A DNA stretch of 64,000 nt, from the NCBI RefSeq assembly GCF_958298935.1, contig NC_084924.1:3844001-3908000 (forward strand). Direction: 5' to 3'. The DNA is from Phragmites australis (Eukaryota > Streptophyta > Magnoliopsida > Poales > Poaceae). The translations under genes and the position numbers were made by a program. Shown one piece after another: positions 35,922 through 46,700 of this stretch; position 1 is the stretch's first letter; each line of letters opens with the position of its first letter. The notes under the pieces are model-generated. The model saw only the letters and a program-made list of their open reading frames with translations, did not search any database and was not told the origin of the DNA.

Positions 35922-38504
35922 TTAGTCACTCCTTGCGAGCACATGCTCCCTCAGTATAGTCCATATCGTTCCTGATACGTCGAGTCTTGTGTACCCCTTT
36001 TGTGTCGATCTTGCTGTTTGGATCTGGAATACAATACGAACCATTTTTAGGTGCTTCGTGAAGTCCTTCACCGTCCGCCACCCAAGCAACTCACCGGACC
36101 AAGTCCTTTCTACTGCTTCCTTGCGGTAGTACGGTGACACGAAATACTCCGACTCTATGCTACCCTTCGCGCAACATGCTAGCACATGAGTGCAAGACAA
36201 ATGCATCAGTGATGACTTATTGCATGTGCACTCGCATTTATTGTTCGCTGACCATAACCTGCATTCCATTGTAATGTCCTGCCTTCCGATACTCAGCCCG
36301 CTCTTGTCACGCAATGTCACCTCGAAGACGTGCTGACAGTTACCAACATTATGAACTCTGTGAGGCTGACCCTTCCCGCTCTTCTCATCCATGTAAGATG
36401 TAATCTTCTCCGTGCACACCATTTGCAGGTTGCCCATATGTAGCGCGATCTTACTGTAACGCTCTCGGCGATACCGCTATGTTCCACGAGTGACTCCCAC
36501 CATAATTGCCACCAATAACAGTAACATATTCCCTTTCATCACCCAATTATAAATCTCGGTGAGGTTAGTTGTCATAATTCCAAAATGTGAACCATCAGTA
36601 TCCACAATGAGTGCCCATTTCTTCAGTGGTTCGTGTCTAATCCAGTCGGAAAAACACTTAACCCTCCTTCCACCCTTCCTTCTCTTGGTCACACTCTGTA
36701 GCTCATGTGGTAAAGGCTCTAGGCCCTCGGGCTCCTCCTCTCTTGGTACAACTGGCTTCTTCAATACTTCATCCATATGCTTACCAGTTAGTTTATCCAG
36801 CTGTTCCCACGGTGCATCAAACTTCCTCCTTTGGTTATGTTTGCACAGCTAAAAAGATACATCAACCTCTTGCTCCTGAATTGTTTGTAGAAGTTTGCTC
36901 CGAGATGTCGCATGCACCAACAACTATGCAAATCTGGCCACAACAATACCCCGCCCGCACCACTCTGCAATGTGTTGATAGCATTCAGCAAGCCTGCATG
37001 ACGATCATGGAGTACACACATGTTAAGCCTGTTACCAACAACACCTCTCTTAACCCACTGCAAGAATCACATGCAACTATCCATAAATTCGCGTTCGACG
37101 AATGCAAAGGCCAAAGGCATAATCTGGTTCTCACCATTTACACCGATAGTGGTGAGTATCTGCCCCCTGCATTTGCATGTGAGGAATGTCCCGTCCACAC
37201 ACATCACCAGCTGGCAATGTCGGAATGCCTCGATCATACAGTCGAACGACCAGAATGCCTACTAAAGGACTCGATTTCCATCCTAATTGATAAAATCATG
37301 AATAGCAATACAAATGCCTGGGTTCCTCCCCTGAATGACCTCTAGCAGGTGAGGTAAGTTGTAGTATGAGTCCTTATATGTGTTAAACCTCTTCTCTAAC
37401 ACCTTATGTTTTCGCTCTCCATACCATGTCATATGAAATCTCGTACCCAAATCTAGTGTTGATAGTATGCATAACTCCAAACGGAGACATAGTAGTCTTC
37501 TTCATAATCTCTAGGTACATCACATTTGTAACATAATCAGCGCTCATATTCTTGTGCGCGTGCAGAGGTCGGCTCAAGTTGTAAGTATGCGGCTCAACAA
37601 TAGACGCTACTCATACTGTGTTACACCTTAGCAAGAATTCATGAACTCGCCAAGTGCAACCTCCAGCTAAACATTTGATATCGTATGTCCGAGGATTAGA
37701 TATTACCATCTTAAACTCTCTCTTCTCCGAGAAATACCATCTCTTCACTACATGCTGTAGATGGACCTTGTCATGAAACATTTAGCATTTGGTCACCACA
37801 ATGGAATCATACTCCCATGCCGATTCATATCTATCGTTCATCGTCAACTTCTCTAATGCAAAATTCGTCCATTCTTCCAAAATTCCTGCACCAGAGTCCA
37901 CAAATGTGTGGAACTTGTCATTATTTGCCTCCACCTGATCCATTAGTGCCTCGTCCCGCTCTCCCTGATCAACACGTATCGTGGCCCGATTTTCTTCCCT
38001 ATCATTATGTTCTTCTCTTGTAGTCTATATTTCAATCGGTGCATTAGTCTGCAGGGGTACCTCCAGAACCACACTCTTCTGCACCTCCTCAGGGATAATA
38101 TTTTCACCAACAGCTTCTACGGTGCTAGGTCTGGCTTCTGTCGATGCAACATCACTCACTTGTATAAGGATGCGGTGAGAAAAACTCTGTCTCAACCCCA
38201 GTGACATTAATTGCCGCCATTGCTTCGAACATGTAACCTCCAAGAGATCCCACTACCAGCCAGTTTCTCGACGTCTAAGAATCAGAACCTTCAGCGTCAA
38301 CCGCTGATGTGCAAGATTAAGTTGTAGCAGATTATAGAGTCATCCTAACATTTAGGACCGCCGAATATCTCCTGGACTATGCAAATCTGTGTCCACATAC
38401 TGAAAGTTACTCAGATCCACCTCACTGTCACAATACATGACATATCTAGGGCAATAAAAAACCCTGAACCCCACTACTGTCGACATACCTGATTCAACAA
38501 CCAT
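35922..38504 (-). pseudogene. mudrA-type MULE transposase, broken
   Basis: Minus-strand fragments in order: an N-terminal piece from an ATG at 38504 (MVVESGMSTVVGF) that stops after 50 codons; an acidic linker piece (38025-38243); the transposase core in pieces (37283-37480 and 36788-37063, with NVCVLHDRHAGLLNAI); a piece with WALIVDTDGSHFGIM (36477-36776); and a SWIM zinc finger with C-x-C, then CxH spacing in CECTCNKSSLMHLSCTHVLA (35922-36437). The pieces occupy two different frames and are separated by stops, including one between the last two pieces, which share a frame. MULE transposases cut and join element ends in the nucleus. This copy cannot make an intact protein. Confidence 0.85.
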
Positions 38505-39457
38505 ACTATACTAAGTCAGGTTAAATAATTATAACCAATATACAACAGCTACAACCATAAAATCTATTCAACCTCATCACTTGTATTCTACATAACCATC
38601 AAATATCACCGCTAATTTACTCTTTCTATTCACACTGTACCATTCTAAATATATTATTGTAAAAAATAATTATTTCATTTCTATTCTAAATATCCTACAA
38701 CTATTAAATATTTGTATTATATATTCATAACAATTCAACTTCAAACTAGTCTATATTGTCTGACTATTGAAAATCCACAACAATTCAAATGTACAATTAC
38801 TTCATCGACGAAAATTATATACATCTAATAATATCCAATTTTCAGAATGCTATAAAATAACCTATTTTAATTCTACATTACCAAAATTAAAAAAATCAAC
38901 TATTCCACCTAACTAACTATACTATACTTTCTAGCTATAGCTAATTCCAAACCATTTCTACTCTACTCTACTCTAAATTTTATATCCTTATTTTTCTAAA
39001 TTATGTACTGTACTAGACATTTCTCTAGTAGTCCATAACTATTTTCCTATTGTTTTCATAAGTATTCCTATTTTTTCTTACTATTCCTAATTTCAAACTA
39101 TTTTTTATTATTTTTCTTAAATCACCTACAATTTTTCTAACTACTACTATTTTTTTTTCTAATTTTATAACTACTCCTAATTCTCCTAACAATGACTACT
39201 TCATAACTACTCTAAATTTGTAACTAATTATAACTAATTAAAAATAAATAAAAAAACACTTACCGGCGCCGCTGCACGCCAGCCGAAGCCGCCCGCTTGC
39301 TCACTGCCGCCGCCGCCTGCCTCCACCCATCGCACGCTGCCCCACCGCCTCCCGCAGCACAACGCCCTACACCGCCCACTCGCTGTCGCTGCTCGTCGCC
39401 GTCCGCTCTCTCGGTCACGCGTGGGAGAGGAATCGACAGTCGTGAAATATATAAAGG

Positions 39458-39682
39458 CATGTCGACATTCGAAATACTGACAGGCATGTCAGCATTCGAA
39501 ATGCCGACAGACGTGTCGGCATTCCGAATATCGATATACTATCACCCTACACGAACTGCCTACGTGGCACCACCCTTTAGGTGGGCCCACAACTGACAGG
39601 CTTTCGGCTTTCGAAATAACGACATGCCTCCGAGTCTACTGCCACGTATAAATCATTTGTCGATATTCCATGTGCCGATATA
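39458..39682 (-). repeat. Array of palindromic repeats in the MULE promoter
   Basis: Three copies with a 27-bp period start at 39458, 39485 and 39512; two more diverged copies lie near 39600-39627 and 39657-39682. The idealised unit is a palindrome with arms TGTCGGCATT and AATGCCGACA around TCGA. On the element's own strand the array lies just upstream of the TATA-like site. Confidence 0.7.
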
Positions 39683-39954
39683 TACATATTCTTGCAAATT
39701 TTTAATTTAGCTATTATTTTTTAATTTTCCAGTAAAATAATATTATTAAAAAAATTGCACAATCCAACTGTGATTAGCGGAAAAAAACACCGATAAATAT
39801 AACCATCAAGTCGATCGGATCAACTAGCCATATAGTACAAACGGCAGAGAAAAAAAAAAAGAAAACTAGTGCAAAAAGAATGAGTTGAAAAAAAATGATA
39901 ATCTTCCGGTGTATCCACAAACAACATAACCAGATCACGAAGAAGGATAGGGTG

Positions 39955-40884
39955 CTAGTTCTTGTTGTTGTTGACGTTCTTGAGCACGATGGGCAGGACG
40001 ATGACGAGTATGATGACGAGCAGGATGAGGATCGCGATGCACGTCCACTTGCGCGTGCTCTTCTGGTCCTTCCGCGCCACCTGCAGTTGCTCGCGGCCGC
40101 GGTCGACGAAGGAGCGCGCGCGCCCGACGTTACCCTCGATGTCGTCCAGCTGCTCCCCCTGCGCCGCCACCAGCACCGCCATGTCGTTGAACACCTGCTG
40201 CAGCTCCAGCAGGCTGCGCTCCAGCTCCGCCACCGCGCCGTGCCGCTCCTGGATCTCGGCCACCACGCCCAGCACCTCCCCGCGGCCCTGCTCCGCGATC
40301 GCGCGCTGCAGGAACAGCTCCCCCTCGCCGGACTCCGCCAGCGAGTCCAGGGTCGCCTCGTCGGGCTGGGACCCCGTCACCGTGAAGTAGCGCCGCGCCA
40401 CCGTGTCGCGGTACTCGGAGGCGATGCGGGACCGGAGCGAGGAGAAGACCTCCATCGAGTCCCGGAGCTTCTTGCGGAGCCCAGCGACGACGGAGGTCCG
40501 CGTGCGATCCGTGGAGGATCCCGGCCCACACCCGGGCACCGACCGATTGGCCGCGTTGGCGCGGTCCAGCGACTCCAGCCGGAGCTTCACCACCTTGGCC
40601 TTCCTAATCGCCGCGCCCACGTCCGCGTCCATCCGCGCACGGAGCTCGCGCACCGCCGCCGCGTCGTGCAGCGACTTGCCCCCCTCGTTGGCGTCGTGGA
40701 GCGAGCGTTGGATGCGCTCCAGGTCGCGGAGCTCGTCCTTGATGGACTCCACGTCATCGAAGAACTTGTCGAGGCTCGCCCCCGCCGCGGCCCCCGGCGG
40801 CGCGGACATCTCCACGCCCTCGCCGGACTCGATGTCCCCGCCGCCGCCGACGCGCTTCCATGAGCTAGAGAACAAGTTGTTCAT
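39955..40884 (-). CDS. SYP12-group Qa-SNARE syntaxin (SYP121/SYP124-like)
   Basis: Intronless, 309 aa, from the ATG at 40884 to a TAG at 39955. MNNLFSSSWKR at the start and DIESG near residue 18 are typical of SYP1 syntaxins. Residues about 33-170 form the Habc bundle (LDKFFDDVESIKDEL, with CGPGSSTDRTRTSV at about 119-132). The SNARE helix spans about 208-270; its zero-layer glutamine is Q242 (AAQGEQLDDIE). A single C-terminal membrane anchor runs about 281-301 with a short NNNKN tail. Such Qa-SNAREs pair with SNAP33- and VAMP72-type partners at the plasma membrane to drive secretion, defence vesicle fusion or polar growth. Length and single-exon structure fit the group. The exact paralogue (121, 122, 124 or 125) is uncertain. 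The long antisense frame over it is a GC-rich shadow. Confidence 0.95.
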   Translation of the reverse strand: MNNLFSSSWKRVGGGGDIESGEGVEMSAPPGAAAGASLDKFFDDVESIKDELRDLERIQRSLHDANEGGKSLHDAAAVRELRARMDADVGAAIRKAKVVKLRLESLDRANAANRSVPGCGPGSSTDRTRTSVVAGLRKKLRDSMEVFSSLRSRIASEYRDTVARRYFTVTGSQPDEATLDSLAESGEGELFLQRAIAEQGRGEVLGVVAEIQERHGAVAELERSLLELQQVFNDMAVLVAAQGEQLDDIEGNVGRARSFVDRGREQLQVARKDQKSTRKWTCIAILILLVIILVIVLPIVLKNVNNNKN

Positions 40885-41399
40885 GGCGGCTGGTTCTTGG
40901 ATCGGGCTGCTCTGCTCTGGTGGCCTTCGTCCTCCACTCCTCCTCGATCAAAATGGTTTCTTGGAGTTCGCTCGGTTGGCCGGTTTCTTGGATCGGGAGA
41001 AGAAATATACACCACGTGTAGTTGGACAAGGAGATAAGAGATGCAATCAATCGTGCAAAGGGAAGACGCGGAGTTGAAGGAGTCGGCGTCGGGTTGGGGA
41101 GGGATGCGATGTGACGGGCTGTGCGTGAGGATACCGTGTGCGCGCGGCGCGCTGCTCTGAAATGGCGACGCGGGAGGAAGGTGGGAGGAAGGAGAGGCGG
41201 CGGACATGTACGACGATGGCTACGCCAGTTCGCCTCCAGGTCCCCCTCGGGCGCGGCGCTCGGTCGCCGGATCAGGGGATCACGCGGTGGTGTAGTTGGG
41301 AATCCAACGTCCACCACGCAGCTGACCAGCTGCTTGCTGCACAGTGAGAAAAGCTTTTCACTAGATGAACATGACATGGTGACAGAGGTATTGATCTGA

Positions 41400-43300
41400 C
41401 TGACCACTTGTGATTAAGCACCATTTTATTAATCTAAAGGAAATTTTAGAACAATCATAATCTGTTTTAGGTATTAATCATTTGTTCCATCTTGACCCGA
41501 TCAACCAAAGCACAAGTGCCGGTCCAGTTTGGCTCCCACATGTTTTCTTTCTTTCTTTCTTTCTTTCTTTTCTTTTAAAGGTGATATGCTAGTACTTCCA
41601 CTCTTCAAGTGGTTTGCTTGTACCACTCCAAAAAAGATACCGGTTTGCCTGTAGGGTAGTCGTCGGTCGTCGTTTCGTATCTCTCTCATGCTAATAGTCA
41701 ATGAGCCGTTAATAGGCCTCTAGCTAAGAGCATGTATAATAGGTGCTTATAAAAAACTTTTTTTTCTTAATTAGACTGGCTCATGTGTTTAGACTGAGAG
41801 TAAGATATTTACTTAAGCATCGATGCTTATATTAATATTAACAAAATAGTTAACTATATTTAAACATATTAGTATTTGTTTACATTAGAAATTATATTTA
41901 TATATATATATATGCTTAACGCTCTCTTTACTTAAACACTCATCATAAATATCTAGTATTGTTCATATCCTAAGTGATAGGTCACCATCAATTTCTAGCT
42001 AACCAAGTGCCTCCCAAAAAAATAGTACCAACTGGGTAGACCAGTTCTTACAAAATCGCGTCGATTTGCGTCTTATATTTGTGTGCTTGATATTTTTTGC
42101 CTCGCGCAAGTATTGTAGCAGTAGTGACATTTTGTTGTCACGCTGGGGGCAGCCCAAGTGGCCGGCGCATGCATTCGATCGAGCAGACGGAGCCGTGTTC
42201 GTTAATCCACACGGCCCCTCCCCGTTCCCTCCTCTCCAGATTTGGGAGAACACAATTAGAAAACGAACACAACAAACAAGTTACCAAGAAGAAGAAAGGA
42301 GAACGACTGGGCTCCAATTCCCCAAGTTTCCATGGCTCCATGTGATGTCGATTCACATTTTTTTTAAGAGGTACATAGGACGCATATGACACACACTATA
42401 CTCACGCAGCACGCACATACATACGTGCATGTCCTAAACATACGTTTAGAATAGATACATATTCACTAAAACGTATAGGTGATGCTCACACCCGAGCGAC
42501 CAACCATCCGAGCAATCGCTGGCATGTCGATTCACATCTTATGTGCAGCAGCTGAAGCAAACGTATATTTGCTTGAATGGCCATGCAGCCGGAGGGTGCA
42601 AGATCTTCCAGATGTGATGATTTTACCACATTTTGCACTTGTCCATACCAGATGTGCTTAACATTTCACCTAATATTGCTTGAATGGCCGTGTAGTCGAA
42701 TCGTCGATGTGATGTATACACGGAAGGGAAAGAAAGGCATATCGTCGGAAAAATTAACTTTTTACCACTCTCTTAGTTGGCCACTCTCCTCTATTACCTA
42801 TCCTTGTCTGCCCCATGTCTGCCATTCCGCTCTCTTTTTAGCGCCACCTGGCCATGCCGACGTGGCAAGCGACGGGAAATGACCCGCTGATACGCACGGG
42901 AAGTGTAGTGACCGGAATCGAAAGACCTATGCTCAACAAATTAAATCCAATTTCCGTAACAAGGAGCTATTTCCCCCGTTTTTTCCGGTGCCAAAACGAA
43001 GTAAAAGTGATTTCAATCTTACATCACATTTCTTAGGGCAAAAGGTAAAACAGTGATTATGAGCTACGATGGACTATAGAGCACCGTTCACAAATAAATA
43101 CAGGCAAAAAATGTGGATGATAATGGCAAAATCAAGACACTACACAGGATTATCCAGGCACAAAGGAAGTCAATCTACAAATAAAGAAAAAAGAACGAAA
43201 AGAGTAACAGGATACAATATGGCCTCAAAACTAGCCAACAAAATTTCGTCCATAGAACAACAGTGTCAAGAAGAATGTCTAATTACCTTCAGCAAGTACA
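41400..43300. other. Intergenic DNA between syntaxin and TRAPPC8
   Basis: No supported gene. It includes a (TTTC)n microsatellite, an AT-rich segment (41720-41960) starting AAGAGCATGTATAAT that resembles worn MITEs, and short-frame noise. The right side, next to 43300-43740, is probably TRAPPC8 3' UTR. Confidence 0.5.
41543..41573. repeat. (TTTC)n microsatellite
   Basis: About seven TTTC units upstream of the syntaxin gene, at about 660 bp from its start codon. Simple repeat. Confidence 0.9.
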
Positions 43301-43739
43301 TAAAGTTATCTAATTGAACAACTATAACCACATACTACATCTGAGAAGTGTCTAACAGTGCGATATGATTGAAAAGGATGTACAAGAATGGTATAAAAGC
43401 CTACAAGCAACAGCAACAATTTGACAAACAAAACCTCTGTTGTCTCAAGTCTGAATCTTTCCTCGGACCAAAGTTTCACCAACAACAATTGTATACATGT
43501 AGTCACCAGGATTATCCTTGAAAAGGACTTGCATTGGAGCTGAACAATCAAAAGGGTATCCACAAATATGCGCATTCTATATTCAATCAGGGTACTTACA
43601 GGGCCAATCTTCACACCACCACCAGGATTGGAGTGGTGGAGGTCTACAGCCTCACTATGCTGCCATTGGATGCGCTCTCCAAGTCCCGGGCTGAACTACA
43701 TGGACATTAAAGGTGGTTTTCTCCCGTCATGATAATTCA

Positions 43740-46700
43740 CTAGGCACTTTGAAGAACCGTAGCATAGAAGGGATGCCCTTGATCACCACCAGATGACAGT
43801 CTGTCATTTTCATCCATTTGTGCTCCCTCAGATGGATGCACTTTCCAATGTAGCTCATAATTGGAAAAATTGTATGTACCAGGTGCAAATATGCACACTT
43901 TTAGAGGAACTCTAGCAGAACTGTCAGGTTGCAGGTCAATTTGAGCAGAACTCAATGAACACCAAACATACGGTGAAATGCTCTCCGTAGATTGCTTTTG
44001 AAAATGTGTACCCTTGGCACTAGAGATCGCTTTTATGTCATTTTCCGGTGATACATCATACCATCCACCCAGAGCACTGGTCGAATCCTGCGGATGTACA
44101 GTTTGACTTTTCTCTGGCATACCATCAAAAGTAACCACTCTCACCCAAATCTTATGTCCTGCAGAATTGTGAATCACCAACTGGATGTTGACCTCACAGT
44201 AAGACTTTGAGAAATCATGACTAACAGTTCGAGGTCCTTCCATAAGCCACCATATAGGGCTCCGGCTTAGGGCACTAAGATAACAGAAGATGGGATCAAC
44301 ATATCTTCAAGGCCAAACAAAGCCCAACAAAAATTCAATCCAGCTAAAGGTTCTAGCACTTGCCTGCAATGACATGTGTGATGGGAAAGTAGTTGCAAGT
44401 CTTGTACTGACTTGGAAGAGTTACCAGCTACCGCCTTTGAGATCAGAACAAAATCAAGAAGGCTGCATGGCCCCTGAACAGGGTTCAAATCAACATATAG
44501 GTCAGAATTTGATTAATCATTGGTCGAAAACACAAAAAATGCACATGCCCATCCATCCACTGGCCAGTTTGCCAGTCAAGTTCCTGTTGAGTTGACCTTG
44601 AAGGTCAGGGGAAAGACCCTACCCAAGTGAGCAACACTTGGAACCAGCACAAAAACAGTACCGTCAAGTGAGCCCAGAGTGCTCTTATAATCTTATGCAG
44701 AACTCACCTTAGGTAATTTCCCTTGCCTGCATCTTTCTTGATAGTGAAAATCAGCTAGAGGAGATCGAGCAATGTCAAACACATCAGTGCTGCTCCCAGG
44801 ACATAAAGCAATATCACATCTGTAGGAACTGCTTTCTGCCTCTTTACATGAACCTGTCCCAAAATCCTGAAAAGAAGAATGCATTGGGGAAACATATCAC
44901 TACTTTGAATTTGCAAGATATAGTGAACAAGAGCATAAAATAAAATAATGCAGAACACGGTATGCAACAAGTGTCTTGCATTTGGCAGCTTATTTAAAGA
45001 ATGGGCCTTCAACCTTTATCTCGAAGAAGCACGACACAGCCTGATTTGCGAATACTGTTTCAACAGAGCTGATCGAATTGCATGAAGGCAGCGCTGAAAC
45101 TGCCCATTTACTGCCAACACATGACAACTGATGAAGTACAAATGACTCAGATGGAGTCCTGTTAATGACATCCATGCGCACGATATACTCTTGCAATTTT
45201 GATGAGCACATACTTATAGCAAATGACACCTCAAGCGATTGCACAACCTGCAAAGAAGAATTGTTCAGAGCTTAAGAAATCTTATCAATTTAGGAAGTTC
45301 TGGCAGCACAAATATAGGTAGCTACTGCTTAACCAAAAAGATAAGAAAGAATGAAATAACAGCATACACCAAACTAAACACAGTCCCTCCCTCCCAAGTC
45401 CCAACTCTTTTTCATTCATAGAAGATTAAAAACACAGGTACTAGCAGTACACCACAACAATTATTACAATTTGGCATTTTCATCCTGGTAAAATAAGTTT
45501 GTTGGGAAAACATTCAACACCTCACCCATGCAGAGTGCAATGACAACTGTGACCCTCTTCGAGACCCCCGACACCCCATGACTCCAACCATCTGGTACCA
45601 GTTATAAAAACACTGATACATGTATTATGCATGTGCAGGCAACTCAGTAATACCATAAGATCCTAAGACAAATTAAATATGGGCACAAACCATTACCTCA
45701 AGATTGTAATGCATGCGCAGTGTACGGTATGTTATGTCACTGGAACCCTCAATTTCATAATATAGAGATATATAAAGAGAAACATTTCCTGGAGTTGCAG
45801 CATGAAACCAAATAGGCCAAGAGAGTGTTGCTCCTCCTTGAATTTCAATATCCTGGAAAGAAAGGAAGGCCAATATTTGTGAAAGAAACATACAATGTGG
45901 ATTGGACGATTATAGTACAAAAATAAAAAAAGGCAGTGTCTTAAACCACCTCACCTGAGGAAATGCAAAGAGCAAACCCCTGAATTTCTCCTTAGTAATT
46001 ATAGGCAATACATCATTGCTTTCGGACTGTGCATGTTTTCTTAAGCAGCGCGGAAACTTGAGGTTGATGTCTGATGAATCACCAGGAATTACAAATCTTG
46101 GATTGCTAATTTTCATTTTTATGCCCTGCGTTACAAATTGGAAAGTGTTAGCACTCAAGACTTGCATAAAGTCATGCTCATTTGTAAAAAACTGAGCAAC
46201 TCTTTATTATCGGAAAGACAAAGAAGAGGAAGATAAATGATGAGAGTTAGGACCTTCACAGCATAATCTGAATGGTTTCTCAGATTTAGTGTGAGGAGCT
46301 GTAAATCACCAGCAAATGCTCTCGTTGGCATGTGATCAATATATCCTGTAAGTTTTGGTAAACCCTGGAGGCAAAGAATTTAACATTCTTCACATATCAG
46401 AAACTAATATTTGTGAGGACAAACCTAGACAAGGCTAGAAGCTATAACCTTGATTACAATCAGGCTGTTGTTCAAAGAACGACGAGGGCCTTTTTTTCCT
46501 TTCTTGTTTTTCTTTCGTGTGTCAGATTCAAAGTATTGATAACCTACTACTGAATCTGAAAGTGTCCACCTTATCCCAACTAGCTTCAGAATACCTTCAA
46601 CTTTTGGAGTAACATCAAGTTGCACCTAATAGAGTTAGAAAATAAATGAGCCATTATCTTGAGAGACTGTTTAGAAAAGATCACAACAACTATACAAAAA

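Larger units (their letters stand above)
35500..39740 (-). mobile_element. Decayed Mutator-like element (MULE)
   Basis: Minus-strand element read from right to left. Near 39740-39440 lie AT-rich terminal DNA and a row of palindromic repeats; a TATA-like TTTATATATTTC follows at about 39446-39457, then a GC-rich leader. A GTAAGT at about 39264 begins an AT-rich stretch that looks like a 5'-UTR intron. Coding remnants follow to 35922. Exact ends and target duplications could not be fixed, so the limits are approximate. Confidence 0.7.

Noticed and set aside
36707..37345. 212-codon plus-strand open frame
   Set aside because: Antisense to the decayed MULE transposase, whose domains are clearly on the minus strand.
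39895..40863. 322-codon plus-strand open frame
   Set aside because: Exactly antisense to the syntaxin gene; its His/Leu/Arg-rich composition comes from reading a GC-biased gene backwards.
40865..41407. 180-codon minus-strand frame overlapping the syntaxin start
   Set aside because: It lies in the syntaxin 5' UTR/promoter in another frame and has no homology I recognise.
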